Part shown: piece by piece, positions 62,301 through 64,000 of the stretch
How positions within the stretch are numbered: the stretch's first letter is position 1
Layout: each line of letters starts with the position of its first letter
Source: Streptococcus vicugnae
GTDB lineage: Bacteria > Bacillota > Bacilli > Lactobacillales > Streptococcaceae
Reading direction: 5' to 3'
Length of the DNA stretch: 64,000 nucleotides
Assembly: GCF_016461705.1 (NCBI RefSeq)
Contig: NZ_JAEMHW010000002.1
Location: 310,001 to 374,000, forward strand
The notes under the pieces: model-generated
Database searches by the model: none
What the model saw: the letters and a program-made list of their open reading frames with translations, nothing else
Told to the model about the DNA's origin: nothing
Position numbers and translations under genes: made by a program

Positions 62301-62495
62301 TTCTTGTTGAACCACATTTTCTGATTGAGACAATCCCTTGCTACTATCTATTGCATATACAATAGGACATAACAGAACGGAAGAAATTAAAATAATCGAA
62401 AGAAAACCCGATATAACTATTTGTTTGCTATCTAATATTTTTTTTAAAAAAAAACTTAAATAAGTAAATTTACAAACGCTCACTCTCTCTTTCAT
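59304..62495 (-). CDS. pilus tip adhesin (Cna_B repeats, YPVTGG anchor)
   Basis: About 1063 residues from the ATG at 62495 (AAGGAGG six bases upstream). A 17-base homopolymer tract lies in codons 14-20, before the membrane signal KQIVISGFLSIILISSV. Adhesin head residues about 300-700 contain VRVSGGNQTQTNNRVHGG and a YAGGPNGNQTAYNGG stretch; then at least three Cna_B repeats (QKVWQDEENSHESVTIDLYAV; KKWQENGAAIDNES; KKWYNKDGKEISNEK). Anchor YPVTGGIG, membrane helix and QNRKEI. First gene of the operon. Confidence 0.9.
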   Translation of the reverse strand: MKERVSVCKFTYLSFFLKKILDSKQIVISGFLSIILISSVLLCPIVYAIDSSKGLSQSENVVQQEKSQEKEVAIFLKNKKTDENINNVGIEIRERDSNNIVEKWATSDEIKNINLKINKEYLIKVNSVKGYDAFDDEIFKIDENGDVFVLSDGNQWDKEEKSGTLILSMIPSIDSGNDKTTNDDSSDKENTLKAEEKKILTVTLPKINVYDAEDNTKDWYPASFMFYKESEPEMTLASWVSAEDSPTLDLEVGVVYDLKESDVYQFQDNDKPIKIRITANGKFEQYIDDSWKEVDVINIAIKKLKRSKLLSASRGITQPETITEGDIAPFNNMQIIKNMPSTSRVEIIDVGSQVDSYVRVSGGNQTQTNNRVHGGDYRIEDTGYGLDPNIRKAMDNSSRTAMLVRFKPSNWSDRGYQTDPNSGWSESDLSLDTTGMWVKVRYTDAAYYDGQLVDAIATIKVTPYKNRTININNGSEYYSAYSQYYPLIEISDLLFGGWVWQNVNKFQVDLQFVPRGGDESQAILMPEGDLNSKNAAYYTINSLDPQREPSWDYPNPAAYGPESVVPAEGTVSGAYVVPNSNIVTSYAGGPNGNQTAYNGGTTPWGTVAGRESIDDVPGSDTWSLNSVLFTTSATTHVTVTLGNLERSPVSQRVPRTNYVWATISTEAFTNNFVKYIDIPIQKVWQDEENSHESVTIDLYAVWTADGKKAETLIQSQTLSDENNWNTVFKQVPDQESLEKIIRQNFTQDAREIHYDVREREISSDYQPSYSGDSTAETGFTVTNKKVKTGLTITKKWQENGAAIDNESTKDFGKIKVTLKRKVGNLVDATFQQDVELLYDTDGTKSWKKSIDGLPIADENGVKYTYFIEEDMSTIPDFFYIKDYLNNGIELSQTKDNNHLGVTNNRESSQLIIQKKWYNKDGKEISNEKLPESLSVKLYRTTDGSTNNGELYKEVRLKRQNNDGKYTWRITESVPVRDSGGSYYTYYIEEDVPKEYLEISDDNDKFIKYSDDNATSDVTLTLKNKVNPTYPVTGGIGILPFISIGLVILLMAVMLYYMQNRKEI
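62438..62454. repeat. T/A homopolymer tract in the adhesin start region
   Basis: Eight T then nine A on the plus strand, that is nine T and eight A in the coding strand, codons 14-20 of the adhesin (SFFLKKI). Slippage there would shift the frame at the start of the protein. Confidence 0.9.
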
Positions 62496-62770
62496 TTTCA
62501 ACCTCCTTATGGTATTATCCTTCAACTCCTAGCTATATTGTAATACTTTTTTAAAAAAAAGAAAACTAAAACCACAACTTTCTTTTATTATTTATTCATT
62601 TTCATCAATCCACCAATTATTTTCTGAAAATTTCATAAGAGTTATGCTTTTTTATTTTTTTACCTACATTTTCTTTTTAAAAACACCCTATTTTATTATT
62701 TTATTTGTTTTTCTATATCATTTTTTATAGAATGAGGTGTGAAGATAGGAGTTGACGAGGAGGTATAAAA
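62496..62770. promoter_or_regulatory. divergent AT-rich promoter region between adhesin and sortase genes
   Basis: 275 bases of very AT-rich DNA with no gene. It must drive the adhesin operon to the left and the sortases to the right. A GACGAGGAGGTATAAAA ribosome site precedes the sortase GTG. No pentamer repeat of the kind that phase-varies other pili was found here. Confidence 0.5.
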
Positions 62771-63607
62771 GTGAAAAAGATTATAAGGGTTTTAACATCG
62801 TTTATCATTATTCTTGGTATATTAATCATCTGTTATCCTGTTGTTAGCCAAATTTACTATAATATTATTAACAAACAAGAAATCATTGACTTCAATTCTG
62901 GCTCTAAGGCTTTATCAGAATCAGAAATTTCTAATCGTATTGCCTTAGCAAGAGACTATAATAAATCTTTACGAAACATTACCATTACAGATCCATATAC
63001 TAGAGAAAAGATAGAAAAAGGACTAAAAGAATATGCTAGAATGCTAGAAATCAATGAAAAAATTGGAAGTATTTCTATTCCAGCTATTGGTGTTAATCTT
63101 CCGATTTTTGCAGGTACCTCTGAAAATGTTCTTCAAAAAGGTGTCGGTCATCTTGAAGGAACTAGTCTTCCAATCGGTGGTAAAAATACTCATGCTGTCT
63201 TAACTGCACATACAGGGCTTCCCAAAAATCGTTTATTTACAGATTTAAACAAAGTAAAAATAGGTAATAAGTTTTTTATTACTAATATTAAGGAAGTCAT
63301 AGCATATCAAGTTGATTCTATCACCGTAATTAAACCTACACAAATTGATAAATTAGCTATCATACCCGGGAAAGACTATGTAACTCTCTTAACTTGCACA
63401 CCTTACATGATTAATTCTCATCGCCTTCTCGTTAGAGGACACCGTGTTCCTTATCATCCAAAAGATAAGGAAGCGAATTTAAGAACAGCAATTTTTAATA
63501 TTCCAATACTATATTTTGCTATTAGTTTTATTATTCTTATCCTCTCATTTGTTCTTTTTAAAATGAAATTAAAAAGACTATCAGCAAAAGATAGGAGGAT
63601 GGCATGA
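62771..63607 (+). CDS. srtC: class C sortase, pilus assembly (first)
   Basis: A 278-residue sortase with an N-terminal membrane helix (VLTSFIIILGILIICYPVVSQIYY) and a C-terminal helix. The class C lid has DPYTREK. The core has ISIPAIGVNLPIFAGTSENVLQKGVGHLEGTSLPIGG, HTGLPKNRLFTDL, the catalytic TLLTCTP cysteine and HRLLVRGHR arginine. GTG start with AGGAGG upstream. Divergent from the pilin operon; its stop overlaps the next sortase start. Confidence 0.94.
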   Translation: MKKIIRVLTSFIIILGILIICYPVVSQIYYNIINKQEIIDFNSGSKALSESEISNRIALARDYNKSLRNITITDPYTREKIEKGLKEYARMLEINEKIGSISIPAIGVNLPIFAGTSENVLQKGVGHLEGTSLPIGGKNTHAVLTAHTGLPKNRLFTDLNKVKIGNKFFITNIKEVIAYQVDSITVIKPTQIDKLAIIPGKDYVTLLTCTPYMINSHRLLVRGHRVPYHPKDKEANLRTAIFNIPILYFAISFIILILSFVLFKMKLKRLSAKDRRMA

Positions 63608-64000
63608 AGCAACCAATTAAATTCGGAAAATTTCTTTATCGTGTTTTAATCACCATTGGCTTATTTACTATTTTTTTTCCTTTCGCAAGTCAAACCTACT
63701 ATCAATATATTTCTAAACAAGAGACAAATCAATTTGAAGAAGAGTGTAAAAAAGTAAATCCTTATGAAATACGACACCGTATTGAATTAGCTAAAGCTTA
63801 TAATCGAACTCTTTCACCTGCAAAATTAGGTGACCCATTTACAAATAAAGAAAAAGCTGGGATTGCTGAATATGCTCGAATGATTCAATTACAAGAAAAA
63901 ATTGGTTACATTACTATTCCTAAAATCAATCAAAAAATCCCTATTAGAGCAGGAACTAGTGAAAACGTTTTACAAAAAGGTGCTGGTCACCTTGAAGGAA
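63604..64000 (+). CDS. class C sortase, pilus assembly (second, cut by window end)
   Basis: Starts at ATG 63604, overlapping the previous stop (ATGGCATGA region), and runs off the window after 132 codons. Starts MKQPIKFGKFLYRVLITIG with a membrane helix; the lid reads GDPFTNKEKAG; then ITIPKINQKIPIRAGTSENVLQKGAGHLEG, aligning with the first sortase. The catalytic Cys and Arg lie outside the window. Two sortases in one pilus locus may divide polymerisation and anchoring of the three subunits. Confidence 0.9.
   Translation, partial: MKQPIKFGKFLYRVLITIGLFTIFFPFASQTYYQYISKQETNQFEEECKKVNPYEIRHRIELAKAYNRTLSPAKLGDPFTNKEKAGIAEYARMIQLQEKIGYITIPKINQKIPIRAGTSENVLQKGAGHLEG

Overview
The window is chromosomal DNA of a Streptococcus. 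A tmRNA with the tag AKNTNSYAVAA, the pfkA-pyk pair, the parE/plsY and pyr gene sets and low G+C all point there. The pilus and lrgAB content would fit the S. bovis/equinus group (gallolyticus, infantarius, lutetiensis, equinus), but the species is inferred, not proven.

Layout. (1) 1-26.1 kb: the right part of a tailed temperate prophage; tail and lysis genes and the other attachment site lie left of the window. On the minus strand, reading from about 21.1 kb down, come a Cro-like regulator, small early genes, a replication/recombination block (SbcC-like ATPase, Sak4-like ATPase, DUF669 protein, SF2 helicase, primase-helicase), RusA, small genes, a late regulator, a non-coding region with tRNA and tRNA-like elements, terminase, portal, minor head protein, scaffold, capsid and connectors. 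On the plus strand at 21.4-26.1 kb are a short CI-type repressor plus ImmA peptidase, unknown accessory genes, an AbiF-family HEPN gene with its own structured leader RNA, and the integrase. The integrase shares a bidirectional terminator with the host gene pyk, so insertion was just behind pyk. (2) 26-32 kb, minus: pyk, pfkA, dnaE. (3) 32-34 kb, plus: GntR/YtrA regulator with an ABC transporter. (4) 34-38.3 kb: tmRNA, VTT-domain membrane protein, lrgAB, tRNA-Arg, rpsA, tRNA-Gln, tRNA-Tyr. (5) 38-46 kb: DUF2969 protein, ilvE, parC, an unknown gene, parE, and the divergent plsY with an apparently leaderless mRNA. (6) 46-52.4 kb, minus: pyrimidine genes pyrK-pyrD and pyrF-(PPase-like)-pyrE-(PEBP)-ung-pyrC, with two PyrR-type attenuators. 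(7) 52.8-56.7 kb: an acidic unknown protein, rmlD and a decayed IS3-family element. (8) 56.8-64 kb: a pilus island with two minor subunits or adhesins, a major pilin and two divergent class C sortases (the second cut off by the window).

The strongest candidates for unusual biology are in the prophage: the AbiF gene with its promoter-driven hairpin RNA; two 43-nt tRNA-like minihelices of identical geometry (acceptor stem plus T arm only) and a 114-nt tRNA-like RNA near the terminase; face-to-face lysogeny promoters with repeated operators; two short promoter-hairpin units opposing phage operons; and a minor head protein with a toxin-like C-terminus. In the host part, a 17-bp homopolymer tract in the pilus adhesin start region is a candidate phase-variation site.

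All calls come from reading the sequence. No database search was run, so family names rest on recognised motifs and gene order.
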